The notes: generated from the letters alone by a model not told the origin. A DNA stretch of 64,000 nt from Weissella koreensis KCTC 3621 (GCF_000277645.1 NZ_AKGG01000014.1:1-64000), one strand, 5' to 3'. Shown: positions 44,414-54,758, counted from the first letter of the stretch. Translations and numbers: made by a program.

Positions 44414-45121
44414 TTATTTATTTAAATTGCTAGCCGCAGCCTCATCTAAAATTACAACAACATTGTCATGTTTTTGTAAAATTGATGCAGGTACATTCTC
44501 AGTTACTGGCCCCTCAATCATAGCTTGAACTGCTTGAGCCTTATTTGCACCATAAGCCACCATCAAAATTTGCTTGGCTGACATAATTGACTTGATTCCC
44601 ATTGAGTAAGCTTGGCGTGGAACGTCATTTTGATCGTCAAAGAAACGTGCATTCGCTTCAATCGTTGATGCTGTTAAATCAACTTCATGTGTAGTTGATT
44701 CAAAAGAAGTTCCTGGTTCATTAAATCCAATATGCCCGTTTTGACCCAAACCTAAAATTTGTAAGTCACGTGGGAATTGATCCAAAATAGCATCATATCG
44801 TTCTGATTCAGCTATTCCATCAGGATTTAACCCATCGGGAACATAGCTTTCTTTGAAAGGCTTCTCGTTGAATAAATGCTGTTGCATGAAGTAACGATAA
44901 CTTTGTTCATGATCTCCAGATAAACCTTTGTACTCATCCAAATTAATTGAAATTTTATCTGAAAAATCCATATCGCTTTTAGTAATAGCATCATAGATTG
45001 AAATAGGTGTTGAGCCAGTGGCTAATCCAAAAACTTTGGCATTAGTTTGTAAGGCATCTTGAAAAACGCGAGCACCAACTTGTCCACCTTCAACCTGATC
45101 TTGAACTTTAATAATCTTCAT
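44414..45121 (-). CDS. nagB: Glucosamine-6-phosphate deaminase
   Basis: 235 residues. [15 protein letters not shown] (phosphate loop), [22 protein letters not shown] (catalytic Asp region) and [14 protein letters not shown], all NagB signatures; short form as in Gram-positives, lacking the allosteric tail. Converts GlcN6P to Fru6P plus ammonia for amino-sugar use. Two TGGTAT palindromes upstream suggest control by a NagR-type GntR repressor not found in the window. Confidence 0.95.
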   Translation of the reverse strand: MKIIKVQDQVEGGQVGARVFQDALQTNAKVFGLATGSTPISIYDAITKSDMDFSDKISINLDEYKGLSGDHEQSYRYFMQQHLFNEKPFKESYVPDGLNPDGIAESERYDAILDQFPRDLQILGLGQNGHIGFNEPGTSFESTTHEVDLTASTIEANARFFDDQNDVPRQAYSMGIKSIMSAKQILMVAYGANKAQAVQAMIEGPVTENVPASILQKHDNVVVILDEAAASNLNK

Positions 45122-45150
45122 ATTCTTATTCCCAACCTTTCACTTCATAA

Positions 45151-45250
45151 TGGTATATACCAATTATATGACACAAATTTTTAAAGTACAAGTAAAATTA
45201 AATAATATCTCTAGAAACTGCAAAACATAAAGATCGCATCTGGTATACCA
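45151..45250. promoter_or_regulatory. NagR-like palindromes upstream of nagB
   Basis: TGGTATATACCA at 45151-45162 is a perfect 12-base palindrome matching the NagR/DasR-type consensus (TGGT..ACCA). A shorter TGGTATACCA lies at 45241-45250. They occupy the nagB-AraC divergent region, so either gene could be the target. Confidence 0.6.
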
Positions 45251-45315
45251 TATACACTTTTCGATAATGCTATAATTAGGTTAATGACTTGTCTGTTTGA
45301 GAAAGGTTGCTCATT

Positions 45316-46227
45316 ATGGAAAAATCAATTTTTAATGTCGTTAATAATCATACCTTTAATGCTAGTATCTACTACCAATTTAGTGGTATCAGTCAAACCC
45401 TACCCTTCCATACTTTTGGCCCTGCCAAACGTCACGACTACATTATCCATTTTGTACTAAATGGGCAAGGAATTTTTTTTGTAGATAATGAGCAATTTCA
45501 TTTACAAGCTGGTGATTCATTTTTGATTCGCCCAGGCGAATCCATTTTTTATCAATCTGATATTAAGAATCCATGGACCTATGCTTGGATTTCCTTCAAT
45601 GGATCTGAAGCTAAACAAATTATCGAACATTTTTCCCCTTTTAAAAATGAGAACCATGTTTTCAATACAGCTAATCAATTAAAATATTTAGAACTTATCC
45701 AAAAAACACTTAATTGGTCAGATTCATCACCACAAAGCGAATTACAATTGAATCAATTAGTTCATGAATTATTGATTCAAGTAATCCAAGAATATCCATC
45801 ACAGAAAAATCCACAAAATGATTTCAAAGGATCAAAGCTGGCCCGTCAAGCACGTGAATATATGGATGAATACTTCGAAACAGGAATAAATGTAAATGAT
45901 GTAGCTAATGAATTAAATGTTAACCGATCATATTTAACTAGAGTTTTTACTAGTAATTTTGGTCTGTCGCCTAAAGCTTGGTTAATTGGGGTTCGGATTA
46001 ATAAGGCCAGCGAGCTTTTGCAAATGGAAAAAATGTCAGTTGATGAAATTTCCGAATCTGTAGGCTTTAACAATGTCTCAGTTTTCAGTCGATCATTTAA
46101 CAAAATGGTCGGCGAAAGTCCCAGTAAATATCGTAAAAATCGTCAATTTAAACGAACAACTAATCTACATAATCAGCAAATTAAAGATTTACTAAAAGCA
46201 GCTAAACCTGTTCGTCAAACTACATAA
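45316..46227 (+). CDS. AraC-family regulator
   Basis: 303 residues from ATG 45316. N-terminal cupin sugar-binding domain (about 30-100, GQGIFFVDNEQFHLQAGDSFLIRPGE) and C-terminal double HTH (about 185-285: VNDVANELNVNRSYLTRVFTSNFG, MSVDEISESVGFNNVSVFSRSFNK). Resembles MsmR-type activators of sugar genes. It converges on the gal operon and diverges from nagB; its target could be either or a distant sugar operon. Confidence 0.82.
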   Translation: MEKSIFNVVNNHTFNASIYYQFSGISQTLPFHTFGPAKRHDYIIHFVLNGQGIFFVDNEQFHLQAGDSFLIRPGESIFYQSDIKNPWTYAWISFNGSEAKQIIEHFSPFKNENHVFNTANQLKYLELIQKTLNWSDSSPQSELQLNQLVHELLIQVIQEYPSQKNPQNDFKGSKLARQAREYMDEYFETGINVNDVANELNVNRSYLTRVFTSNFGLSPKAWLIGVRINKASELLQMEKMSVDEISESVGFNNVSVFSRSFNKMVGESPSKYRKNRQFKRTTNLHNQQIKDLLKAAKPVRQTT

Positions 46228-46233
46228 AAATAT

Positions 46234-46339
46234 AAAAAACCGATGTCTAAAGTCTTTTGATATAATATGCTGTTTATCTTCTCATTTTTAGTGGGAAGCA
46301 GTATAAATATCAAATTTAAAGATCATCGGTTTTATTTTT
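46234..46339. terminator. Terminator between AraC gene and galT
   Basis: AAAAACCGATG pairs with CATCGGTTTTT around a structured 80-base loop that contains a second imperfect stem (GATATAATATGCTG / CAGTATAAATATC). It serves converging transcripts. Confidence 0.65.
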
Positions 46340-46344
46340 AAATT

Positions 46345-47814
46345 CTAATCAAAAGTGGCAATAAATTCAGAAAACCCTCGATGACCTTCTGAATCATCTT
46401 TAAATACACCCGCATCGGATAGTACTCTAGTAAAGACATCTGCCACAGCTTGTTTAACATAAGCATCGACATCGGTAAAAGAATGTTGTTTTAATTGATC
46501 AGCCCATTCTTGATGAATTGGATTAACCTTCTCAGCCTTATTCATCAAAAACGCCTTGACTTCATCCAATTCTCTGACCAAACGTGGAGGTAAAATCGCT
46601 AGTCCCATCACCTCAATTAAACCAATGTTCTCTTGCTTAATATGTTGAACATCTGCATGTGGATGAAAAATACCATCCGGATATTGATCATTTGTATTAT
46701 TATCACGTAAAACTAAGTCAAGTTCGAAATCATCCCCACGCCGTCGCATAATTGGCGTTACAGTGTGATGTCTTGTACCTTGATCATCACTTGCCTGAAT
46801 CAATAAATCAATATTGTCATATTGATTCCATTTCAAACGAATCATTTCCGCCGCTTCAATTAAAGCTTCTCTGTCAGCGGATTTAAGACGAATCACACTC
46901 ATTGGCCAATCAACAATTCCCGCCTGAACCATTGGGAAATTATTTAAATTAATCTTCTCTCTGATAGGTGCCTTAGCCATTGGAAAATCATGTTTTCCAG
47001 CTTGGTAATGATCATGCGTTAAAATGGATCCACCCACAATTGGTAAATCGGCATTTGATCCGATCATATATTCTGGAAATTGTTCAACGAAATCAGCTAG
47101 ATGCTCAAAACTTTTCTTATTTACTATCATGGGTTGATGAATATGATTTAAAACAATGGCATGCTCATTAAAATATGCATAGGGTGAGTACTGAAAGCCC
47201 CACTTTTCACCAGATAATTCTAAATTAATAATTCGATGATTGCTTCGAGCAGCTTGATTTAAGCTTCCAAAAAAACCTTCGTTTTCAATACAAAGTGCAC
47301 AATCTGGATAACTATTTTGTGGTAACTTCAATGCTGCAGCAATTTCCTTAGGATTTTTCTCTGGTTTCGATAAATTAATCGTAATCTCTAGCTCTCCATA
47401 TGGACTAGGTGCAAAATAATGAATATTTTTAGCAATTGATCGCATTTTTATATAATTATTTTGTTGAGATAAATGATAAAAATAATTGGTAGCCGCGTTT
47501 GGTTGCTGTTGATAATATTCCCAGAATTTATGATTAACTTGACTAGGTAAAGGCGTAATTGTATCCATAATTAACGCTTCCATCATATCTAGATTAACTT
47601 TATCATTAATCATTTCATTCCTTTTAGCCGCATCCATTAAAGTTGATACAATTGTTTCCAATTCCTCTGGCGTTTTAACTTCAGGCGTACCCAAATTATT
47701 TGAGCCAATCAATCTTAATAATTCATTTTGATGATAAATTCGATCTTCTTCCTCAATTCGACCATTTTTGATTGCAATGGTCGTTAAATCATATACTGCT
47801 TGACCAACATTCAT
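46345..47814 (-). CDS. galT: UDP-glucose:hexose-1-phosphate uridylyltransferase, class II
   Basis: 489 residues, the long GalT type of lactic bacteria (the short class is about 350). Nucleotide-transfer region around NEHAIVLNHIHQPMIVNKKS and SILTHDHYQAGKHDFPM. Leloir step converting Gal-1-P and UDP-Glc to UDP-Gal and Glc-1-P. Last gene of the permease-galK-galT operon, 24 bases after galK; galE and galM are not in the window. Confidence 0.94.
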   Translation of the reverse strand: MNVGQAVYDLTTIAIKNGRIEEEDRIYHQNELLRLIGSNNLGTPEVKTPEELETIVSTLMDAAKRNEMINDKVNLDMMEALIMDTITPLPSQVNHKFWEYYQQQPNAATNYFYHLSQQNNYIKMRSIAKNIHYFAPSPYGELEITINLSKPEKNPKEIAAALKLPQNSYPDCALCIENEGFFGSLNQAARSNHRIINLELSGEKWGFQYSPYAYFNEHAIVLNHIHQPMIVNKKSFEHLADFVEQFPEYMIGSNADLPIVGGSILTHDHYQAGKHDFPMAKAPIREKINLNNFPMVQAGIVDWPMSVIRLKSADREALIEAAEMIRLKWNQYDNIDLLIQASDDQGTRHHTVTPIMRRRGDDFELDLVLRDNNTNDQYPDGIFHPHADVQHIKQENIGLIEVMGLAILPPRLVRELDEVKAFLMNKAEKVNPIHQEWADQLKQHSFTDVDAYVKQAVADVFTRVLSDAGVFKDDSEGHRGFSEFIATFD

Positions 47815-47838
47815 TTATCCCATCTCCCCGTTTTGAAT

Positions 47839-49014
47839 TTAATCTTTTAACTTCATTGCACCATCCCCAATATGGGCAACGTAAAATTCTGGTGTATAAC
47901 CAACAATTTTCAAATAGTCATCGTACACATTATTTTCAAATTTAGTTATCTCAGATTCTTTAACTAAAGCAATGGCACAACCACCAAAACCAGCTCCGGT
48001 CATTCGAGCTCCCAAGACACCTTCTTGGGCTTGAGCTGATGATACCAATGTATCTAACTCCAATCCAGTCACTTCATAGTCATCTCGCAATGATGCATGT
48101 GATTCATCTAATAATTTACCAAATGCTTTTAAATTACCAGCTGACAATTCAAACTTGGCATCAATCGTACGTTGATTTTCATAAACTGCATGTCGAGCAC
48201 GCTTGATCAAAATTTCGTCTTGAATCAAATCTTGGTTTTCATCAAATTCAGCATTCGTTAACTGGCCTAATGAATCAATTTCTAACCCACCAGCTTGAAG
48301 GCGGCGTAGCGCTTCTTCACACTCAGATCGTCGTTCATTATATTTAGAATCACTGAGTTCACGTCTTTTATTGGTATTCATAATAACGATCGCATAATCG
48401 CCCAGTACAACAGGCACCATTTCATGTTTCATGGTGTTAACATCTAATAAAATGGCTTCATCTTCTTTTCCAAAGCCAATAGCAAATTGATCCATAATTC
48501 CAGTATGCAACCCAAAGTACTCATTTTCAACTTTTTGACCAGTCTCTACTAGATCCAAACGATTCACTTCTAATTGATATAAGTCTTCTAACATAACTCC
48601 TACCAATAATTCTAACGAAGCTGATGACGATAACCCCGCTCCATTAGGGATATTTCCTTGAACTAATAAATCAAAACCATTGTCAAAATAATATCCCTGT
48701 TCTTGTAACTTCTTAATCATTCCCTTAACATAGTTCGCCCAACCATGTTTTGGATCATAATCCAAATTATCAAGATCAACTTGAATAACTCCCTCGGTGG
48801 CAAAATTCATTGAGTACAAAAAGACTTTTGAATCATTCCGTTTAGCGGCTACTCCATAAGTACCATAAGTAATCGAAGCCGGGAAAACATGTCCTCCATT
48901 GTAATCAGTATGCTCCCCAATTAAGTTAATTCGTCCTGGAGCAAAAAATTGTTGTGTAGTCTTAGGCCCAAATTTTTCAGCAAAAGCTGTATTTAATTCT
49001 TTAATTCGCTTCAT
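47839..49014 (-). CDS. galK: Galactokinase
   Basis: 391 residues from ATG 49014 (GAGGAT before it). GHMP kinase: FFAPGRINLIGEHTDYNGGH (galactose site), IPNGAGLSSSASLELLV (ATP loop), GARMTGAGFGGCAIALV (motif 3). Phosphorylates galactose at C1. Middle gene of the gal operon. Confidence 0.95.
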   Translation of the reverse strand: MKRIKELNTAFAEKFGPKTTQQFFAPGRINLIGEHTDYNGGHVFPASITYGTYGVAAKRNDSKVFLYSMNFATEGVIQVDLDNLDYDPKHGWANYVKGMIKKLQEQGYYFDNGFDLLVQGNIPNGAGLSSSASLELLVGVMLEDLYQLEVNRLDLVETGQKVENEYFGLHTGIMDQFAIGFGKEDEAILLDVNTMKHEMVPVVLGDYAIVIMNTNKRRELSDSKYNERRSECEEALRRLQAGGLEIDSLGQLTNAEFDENQDLIQDEILIKRARHAVYENQRTIDAKFELSAGNLKAFGKLLDESHASLRDDYEVTGLELDTLVSSAQAQEGVLGARMTGAGFGGCAIALVKESEITKFENNVYDDYLKIVGYTPEFYVAHIGDGAMKLKD

Positions 49015-49032
49015 AATCTTAATCCTCATTTT

Positions 49033-50463
49033 CTATAATTTTGTATTTTCGTCTTTTTTGTAACGTGATTCAAGTTCCTTAACAATTTCAGCATGATTTT
49101 TCTCTGTTAATGTAATTTTCCAAATGAAAATAATCATTGAAACTAGCATTAGAACACCTGGAATTACGAATGCATACAAATGATATGTTCGAATACCACT
49201 CGCCGTAATGTCACTTGCCGTAGCGCTTCCGGTCATACCAGCAGCAATAGCTACAAATCCCACAATGGCATTTGAGAAGGCCCCCGCCAACTTATCAAGT
49301 AATGGTCGCAAAGATAAGGTTACAGCTTCCTTTCGAACTCCATTCTTCCATTGACCATATTCAACCGAATCGGTAATTGTCATCAAAACTGACAAGAAAA
49401 TTAATTGTTGTGGGAAATAGAACAAGATCAAGCCTAAAGTAATAATACCAATATTATTACCGGCTACCAAAAATGACGTATATCCTAATAACATTAAAAT
49501 AATTCCCAAAATAAAGACATAACGGCGGGGAATTAACCGTGTCAAAATCGGAAATAGTGGGACAGCAATGATTCCAGTAATCATTGAGATAACTCCAACC
49601 AAAGCAAATTCTGACACTCGACCGATTACAAACTTAAAGTAAAACATCAAGACACCAGTCGTTGCTACGTTAGCAATCGCATAAAACATATATGAAATAG
49701 CCAACCACATTAATTGATCATTCATAAATATAGCCTTGAAAACATCTACAATACTATATTTCTCATTCTTTTCTTGTCGACGTAAGATCGTATTATTTTC
49801 TTTTGAGAACTTAGCTGTTATAATTGCTGATCCAGCTGAAATAACTGCAATAACAATTGCAAACCAGAACCAACCAGCTGCACTTTCATCACCTTTACCA
49901 CCTGTCATTGCCGTAAAGAAAGCCACAATTGGAACTACCAAAGCAGTCGTACCATTAGCCCCTAATGAAGATCCGAACCGGGCAAAAGTTGCCAAGGTGC
50001 CACGTTCAGCGGTATCATTTGACAATGCAGGAATCATTGACCAAAAGGCGATATCCTTAAATGAATAAAAGCTATCCAAAATAATAAAAATTACGGCAAA
50101 TAATCCTAAATATAATGATGGTTGACTAACTGCTAACCCAAAGAAATTAGTATAAATAATTACCAAGGCCACCGCTGACACTAACCCACCAATGACTAAC
50201 CATGGTTTAAATTTACCATACTTAGACTTCGTATTATCAATTATACTTCCAATAATTGGATCAAAAATAATTTCAACTAATCGAATTCCAACAACTAATG
50301 AGGTAATTAAACCGATATATTTAGCCTCAGTTGCTTTATCAGCACCTGTAAATAATGTACTTGTAACGAAAATCATAAAATAAGTTGATAACGTTACATA
50401 GTATGCATCATGCCCAAACGCACCAAAAGCATAAGCAAAACGCTGTTTCATTTTATCAGACAT
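49033..50463 (-). CDS. GPH-family galactose/galactoside permease
   Basis: 476 residues with twelve hydrophobic segments. GPH (MelB-like) features: AYAFGAFGHDAYYVTLSTYF at the start, RLVEIIFDPIIGSIIDNTKSKYGKFKPWL loop, and a C-terminus ending in a short charged tail without the EIIA domain of LacS. First gene of the operon, so it probably imports galactose or a galactoside. ATG with AAGGAG. A perfect cre lies 57 bases upstream. Confidence 0.85.
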   Translation of the reverse strand: MSDKMKQRFAYAFGAFGHDAYYVTLSTYFMIFVTSTLFTGADKATEAKYIGLITSLVVGIRLVEIIFDPIIGSIIDNTKSKYGKFKPWLVIGGLVSAVALVIIYTNFFGLAVSQPSLYLGLFAVIFIILDSFYSFKDIAFWSMIPALSNDTAERGTLATFARFGSSLGANGTTALVVPIVAFFTAMTGGKGDESAAGWFWFAIVIAVISAGSAIITAKFSKENNTILRRQEKNEKYSIVDVFKAIFMNDQLMWLAISYMFYAIANVATTGVLMFYFKFVIGRVSEFALVGVISMITGIIAVPLFPILTRLIPRRYVFILGIILMLLGYTSFLVAGNNIGIITLGLILFYFPQQLIFLSVLMTITDSVEYGQWKNGVRKEAVTLSLRPLLDKLAGAFSNAIVGFVAIAAGMTGSATASDITASGIRTYHLYAFVIPGVLMLVSMIIFIWKITLTEKNHAEIVKELESRYKKDENTKL

Positions 50464-50519
50464 AGTAACACTCCTTAAAGTTTACTGATTAATATTTTTA
50501 CTACGCCTTAACTATAGTT

Positions 50520-50533
50520 TGAAAGCGCTTTCA
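50520..50533. promoter_or_regulatory. Perfect cre site before the galactose operon
   Basis: TGAAAGCGCTTTCA is an exact 14-base palindrome matching the CcpA consensus, located 57 bases before the permease start. Predicts glucose repression by the CcpA encoded in this window. Confidence 0.85.
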
Positions 50534-50856
50534 GTTGCAAGGCTTTTTGTTACTCTATTTTGACCTTTTGTGACTCTTGATTGTGAATATACTTACAATA
50601 AAAAGTTAGAAGTGTTCATTAATTGAAAAAATAAATAACTGTATCGACTCATAATACCTGTAATAAATTATTCAATCCTTAATTTAATATATGTTAATTC
50701 TATTAATTAATGTATCTATGATGAGGATTGTTTAATTAAATTAAAACTTTATAATTATATTCACTCTCCTCAATGACCATTCATCCAATTTAAAAACATT
50801 TGTGATTTATAATACAGTTTACCGTAAATTAATTTAATTAAATTTTATTTTTATAT
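50534..50856. other. Gene-free stretch upstream of the galactose operon
   Basis: About 320 AT-rich bases with no convincing open frame, tRNA or strong hairpin. It should hold the gal operon promoter near its left edge. Confidence 0.5.
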
Positions 50857-50889
50857 CAAAAAAGGTAGATATAAATATATCTACCTTTC
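50857..50889 (-). terminator. Terminator of the WxL-type surface protein gene
   Basis: AAAGGTAGATAT / ATATCTACCTTT with six T following on the minus strand. Confidence 0.8.
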
Positions 50890-50972
50890 AAGTAAAAAGC
50901 TACTAATAATGAATATTACTTACCTACAATAATTTCTCATACAGTTTTACATTTTTTTACTCTAAAAATATA

Positions 50973-52853
50973 TTATTCAATACCACCATCAACTAATGTA
51001 TAAGTAACTGTTCCATTAAATACCCCAGCCTTATCACTTTTTGAACTTTGAACTAATAACCCATGTTCTGCATCTGTAGTATATGTTAGTTTTCCCGCAG
51101 AATTAGGGTCACCATTTGTACCGGCATTAAAATCAGCACCCTGTAGAATATTTTGGGCGCCAGATCCTAGATTAATAACATCTGCACTGCCATTCTTCTT
51201 AAATCCATATTGATGTTCTGGATCTCCGGATACAGAAGCTTGTAATGTGAAATTGTGTTGCTGAGCACGTGAATCAAAAACCGAAAAAACTTGTTGATTA
51301 TCAGTCGCCCCATTTCGTGGTAACCAAACTTTACTTTTATCATTTGGGAAAATACTATCAGCTAATTGATATACCCAATTTGACGGTTTTACCTGATTAG
51401 TATTGTTAATTTCACCTGGTTGAATATCCACTCTAGTTGCATTCTGCAAATTACTTAAATAACTATTACCACTAATTTTAGGGTTCATTTGATCATTTGT
51501 TTTCCAATCACCGGCGATGCTACCCAACTCAGCCACAAATAAACTATTTAGCTCATTATTTTGAAAACCTTTAATTGTTAATGGGCTAGTTGTACCCAAA
51601 TCTAGTATTAAATTGTTGGCCTGAACGGGTGGAATGGTTTGCCCCTGCATCGAAAATAGCTTCACCGCATTTAAATTAATTTTAGAACCACTAGCCCCAT
51701 TTCCGTTAATCACTCGTTGATTAACATTAGTGCTAGTATTATTGGTTTTCAGTATCGTCTGGCTTCCATTTTGCGCCGTCAATGTTAGTTTACCCATAGA
51801 TTGCGGGTTCAGTACCGAAATATTTGAAATGAAATTAGTAACCGCATTATTCCCTAAATTGATATTAGTTGTAGTGGGTAAGATCACCCCGCCCCAAACT
51901 GAATTAGCAGCTGGTGTTTCTGAATTGGAATAACCTAGATTATTCCAATTCATTGTTCCATTATTAGTAATGTTCACGGTGTTAGTTGTTATTCCACGAC
52001 CATAATACAAGATATTTTTTTTAGCGTTATTATTTACTTCCCAAGTAGCACCGGTATTCACCGAAATATTAGATGTATTACGTCCAGTATAAGCAACACT
52101 AAACATTCCATCATTACCACCACCACTTCCCCAAGTCATCGCTGTTTTACCGTTAACAACCGTTAAATCAGATATTTCTGCAAATTCTTGGGTAGAAGTA
52201 CCTTTAATATTAAAATTATTTTGTCCAGTAAATCGTAATGGCACATAATAAGCTGAAAACATTTGTGCACCAGCGTCTGATAAATTAGGATAATTAATAC
52301 TTACATTATCATAGGTCAAACTACCTGAAAAATTACTAGGTACGATACTCCAATCTCCTCGAAATAAAGAATAGTAAGATAATAGATAACCACTAGTTTT
52401 ACCCGTCTCATTCGTTGGATCCGGTACAGTCGCATCTCCGTTGGTTGCACTAGTATATTCACTCGAAGATTTAATATTATGCAATGTTACGTTAAGGCTA
52501 GGTTGTAAGTTGGACATAATGAACGAAGAAGATATCCGATTCTTGACATAATACATATGATTATTAAAATCGATATCCAAATTTTTAATATTGCTATTCA
52601 CTCCCAGATTAATGTCTGGAATAGTTATATCTTTATCCACCGATATGGATAAAGAACTTGGTGCTGGATTTGTAATACTCCAATACCCAGCAATATTAGT
52701 TGCTCCAATTAAGCTTACTAAATCGGCTCCTGTTGTAATGTGATAAACATTATTAGTATTAGTAATACTGGCTTCAACTTGATTATTACCGTAAAGTCCT
52801 GCACCTAACCATACGCCTAAAATGATTAAAACTATTTTCATTTTATTCCGCAT
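50973..52853 (-). CDS. Secreted cell-surface protein with WxL-like C-terminus
   Basis: 626 residues. Signal peptide at the start (MKIVLIILGVWLGAGLYG..VEA). A long Asn/Thr/Ser-rich middle (about 30-470) with beta-helix character resembling pectate-lyase-like surface proteins of csc clusters. The C-terminal about 160 residues look like a WxL domain, but the last motif reads TVTYTLVDGG rather than the usual W-x-L. Follows the WxL-interacting protein gene, overlapping its stop by 11 bases. Likely a non-covalently anchored surface complex; ligand unknown. Confidence 0.78.
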   Translation of the reverse strand: MRNKMKIVLIILGVWLGAGLYGNNQVEASITNTNNVYHITTGADLVSLIGATNIAGYWSITNPAPSSLSISVDKDITIPDINLGVNSNIKNLDIDFNNHMYYVKNRISSSFIMSNLQPSLNVTLHNIKSSSEYTSATNGDATVPDPTNETGKTSGYLLSYYSLFRGDWSIVPSNFSGSLTYDNVSINYPNLSDAGAQMFSAYYVPLRFTGQNNFNIKGTSTQEFAEISDLTVVNGKTAMTWGSGGGNDGMFSVAYTGRNTSNISVNTGATWEVNNNAKKNILYYGRGITTNTVNITNNGTMNWNNLGYSNSETPAANSVWGGVILPTTTNINLGNNAVTNFISNISVLNPQSMGKLTLTAQNGSQTILKTNNTSTNVNQRVINGNGASGSKINLNAVKLFSMQGQTIPPVQANNLILDLGTTSPLTIKGFQNNELNSLFVAELGSIAGDWKTNDQMNPKISGNSYLSNLQNATRVDIQPGEINNTNQVKPSNWVYQLADSIFPNDKSKVWLPRNGATDNQQVFSVFDSRAQQHNFTLQASVSGDPEHQYGFKKNGSADVINLGSGAQNILQGADFNAGTNGDPNSAGKLTYTTDAEHGLLVQSSKSDKAGVFNGTVTYTLVDGGIE

Positions 52854-53862
52854 TTTCTTGCTCCTTCTTCCGCCTCAGTAAAATAAATAGCCAAATCAAT
52901 GCAATAATTAGCAATAAGATAATCACTCCCAACAAAATTATTAACCAAGGGCTGGTAGCATTAACTTTAAAATTAGTTTCTTTTTTAACTGCTTCTTTGA
53001 CCTCAAACGCTTTATTCCATTGCCATTGATTCCCATATTTGTCTTTTGCAGACCCTTTAAAATGATACTTACCCGCCGGAATTTTACCATCATGACGCAG
53101 CACATAATTAAATTGAGAATTTGGGGCCACTGATCCTTGATCGACTTTTTTCTTAATTAAAGTCTTACCTGTTTTATCATTTACAACCTTAGTATCCATT
53201 TTCAACTCGGTTATATTAATATTTGTTGGATTTCTCATTTTCACAATTACGCCTGGCAAATATTGATATTGGCTCGCTTTAATGGAATTAATCGTTAATT
53301 TAGGTTTAACTTTGTTATCGTTTTGATGTATTACTAATCCCTTTACAAAAGCAAATTTATTAGTAATTCCTTCTTTACTACTTTCAGTAATCTTTTCAAC
53401 TCTAATCCCACCAGCAACGATCCCATCATATTTTTTTTGAGGCATTTTGATTTTAATTGAAAAGGCCTTATTTTGATGACTAGGAACAGTCAACTTGGTG
53501 TCACTAATTTCAGTAATTTGGCGGATTTGAATATTTGGTTTGGCGCCAAATCCATCTGCATTGCCGCTTTTACCATATTCAATAATGACATTATCAGACG
53601 TTTGAGCAGGATTAATTGCAATCCGATAAGTCGCTTTTTCATCTGACAGATTCTGAACTGTTAAATTTAAAGTCGTTTCATCACCGGGTTGCATTTTCAA
53701 ATCATAGGTTGTGTCCTTATCGGTTTGAAATTCATTAGCTTTGCCATCCACCGTAAATTCAGCTTGTGGCTGATTATCATCCGCATACACAACGACTCCA
53801 CCAGTTCCACCACCAATTATTAATAATGTCACAAGCGAAAACAATATTTTTTTAATATTCAT
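52843..53862 (-). CDS. WxL-interacting protein (DUF916/DUF3324)
   Basis: 339 residues: signal peptide (about 1-28), peptidoglycan-binding DUF916 domain (about 32-155, MQPGDETTLNLTVQNLSDEKATY), DUF3324 host-binding domain (about 170-295), one membrane helix (about 307-328) and a basic tail LLRRKKEQENAE. These proteins anchor WxL proteins to wall and membrane. Centre of the csc-type cluster. Confidence 0.9.
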   Translation of the reverse strand: MNIKKILFSLVTLLIIGGGTGGVVVYADDNQPQAEFTVDGKANEFQTDKDTTYDLKMQPGDETTLNLTVQNLSDEKATYRIAINPAQTSDNVIIEYGKSGNADGFGAKPNIQIRQITEISDTKLTVPSHQNKAFSIKIKMPQKKYDGIVAGGIRVEKITESSKEGITNKFAFVKGLVIHQNDNKVKPKLTINSIKASQYQYLPGVIVKMRNPTNINITELKMDTKVVNDKTGKTLIKKKVDQGSVAPNSQFNYVLRHDGKIPAGKYHFKGSAKDKYGNQWQWNKAFEVKEAVKKETNFKVNATSPWLIILLGVIILLLIIALIWLFILLRRKKEQENAE

Positions 53863-53883
53863 AATTAATTACCTATTTTATGT

Positions 53884-53909
53884 AAAAAGCAGACCATTAG
53901 GCCTGCTTT
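53884..53909 (-). terminator. Terminator-like hairpin between WxL gene and WxL-interacting gene
   Basis: On the minus strand AAAGCAGGCC pairs with GGTCTGCTTT (one GU), followed by TTTAC. Another hairpin (AGGTGAAG/CTTCACACCT) precedes it. It likely lowers expression of the two downstream genes relative to the small WxL protein. Confidence 0.65.
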
Positions 53910-53956
53910 GATTAAATCTGATTAGGTGTGAAGCAGGTCTTCACCTCAAAAGTATT

Positions 53957-54520
53957 TTATCTCAAAGCACCATCATTAATAGTATATATAATTGTTCCAG
54001 TATATGTACCAACTTTGGCATTATTTGAAATTTTTATGTTACCTTTTGTACTTTGAGTCTGTTTCGTTCCATTAGAGTTACCATTTCCAGATAGAATCAG
54101 TGCCTCCCCAGATTTAATATCAGCATTTGTCGCTCCTGTCAAAGAAGCATCGCTCACTGCTGTGTCCAAGGTCATCGATACAATGGGTAAATTAACCTCA
54201 TCAATATTTTGCATATCTGTCGCCTTAGCCGTCACTTGATATCCTGCGTCAGTTCCACGGCTATCAGTTACCTGAAGAGCAGGGGATCCAACGATACCGT
54301 TTTCATTAATTGCAGCTTTGGTTGTTAAGCTACCCCAATCAAAACTAGGAACAGTATCTAGCGTGATAGCGCTCGGATCACTTGTCAGGCTTAAAGTTGT
54401 GCTCCCATTAGAATTTGCTAGAGGTGCGGCGTTAATTAAGATGGGAGCTGTCAATAGCCCTCCAACTAAAGCAGTGGCACCTAGTAATGCACGCATACGG
54501 TTTGCATATAAATTAAACAT
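53957..54520 (-). CDS. Small secreted WxL-domain protein
   Basis: 187 residues: signal peptide (about 1-32, ALLGATALVGGLLTAPILINAAP) and a single WxL-type domain. It has SFDWGSLTTKA, AGYQVTAKATDMQ and ends GTYTGTIIYTINDGALR, where the usual final W-x-L reads Y-T-I. First gene of the three-gene surface cluster; GGAGG before the ATG. Confidence 0.82.
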   Translation of the reverse strand: MFNLYANRMRALLGATALVGGLLTAPILINAAPLANSNGSTTLSLTSDPSAITLDTVPSFDWGSLTTKAAINENGIVGSPALQVTDSRGTDAGYQVTAKATDMQNIDEVNLPIVSMTLDTAVSDASLTGATNADIKSGEALILSGNGNSNGTKQTQSTKGNIKISNNAKVGTYTGTIIYTINDGALR

Positions 54521-54681
54521 ATTGTCGCCTCCTTTGAATTTACATTGAATTAAATTTCCTTATTTATAGAATAACAGAAATGCCTTAAAAATGAAAGCGT
54601 ATTCATTTAAGAGTTTTTTTCTTATCTTTTTTTAACAAAAGTGCTTCAATGCAAATCTAAATCACATTGTATATTTATAAC

Positions 54682-54714
54682 AAAAAAGGCAAGGAAATAA
54701 ACATCCTTGCCTTT
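54682..54714 (-). terminator. Terminator of the isochorismatase-like gene
   Basis: AAAGGCAAGGA..TCCTTGCCTTT stem with six T on the minus strand. Confidence 0.85.
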
Positions 54715-54758
54715 ATATAAAATGATCGTTCTCACAATCTATTCATTTCAATTATTTA

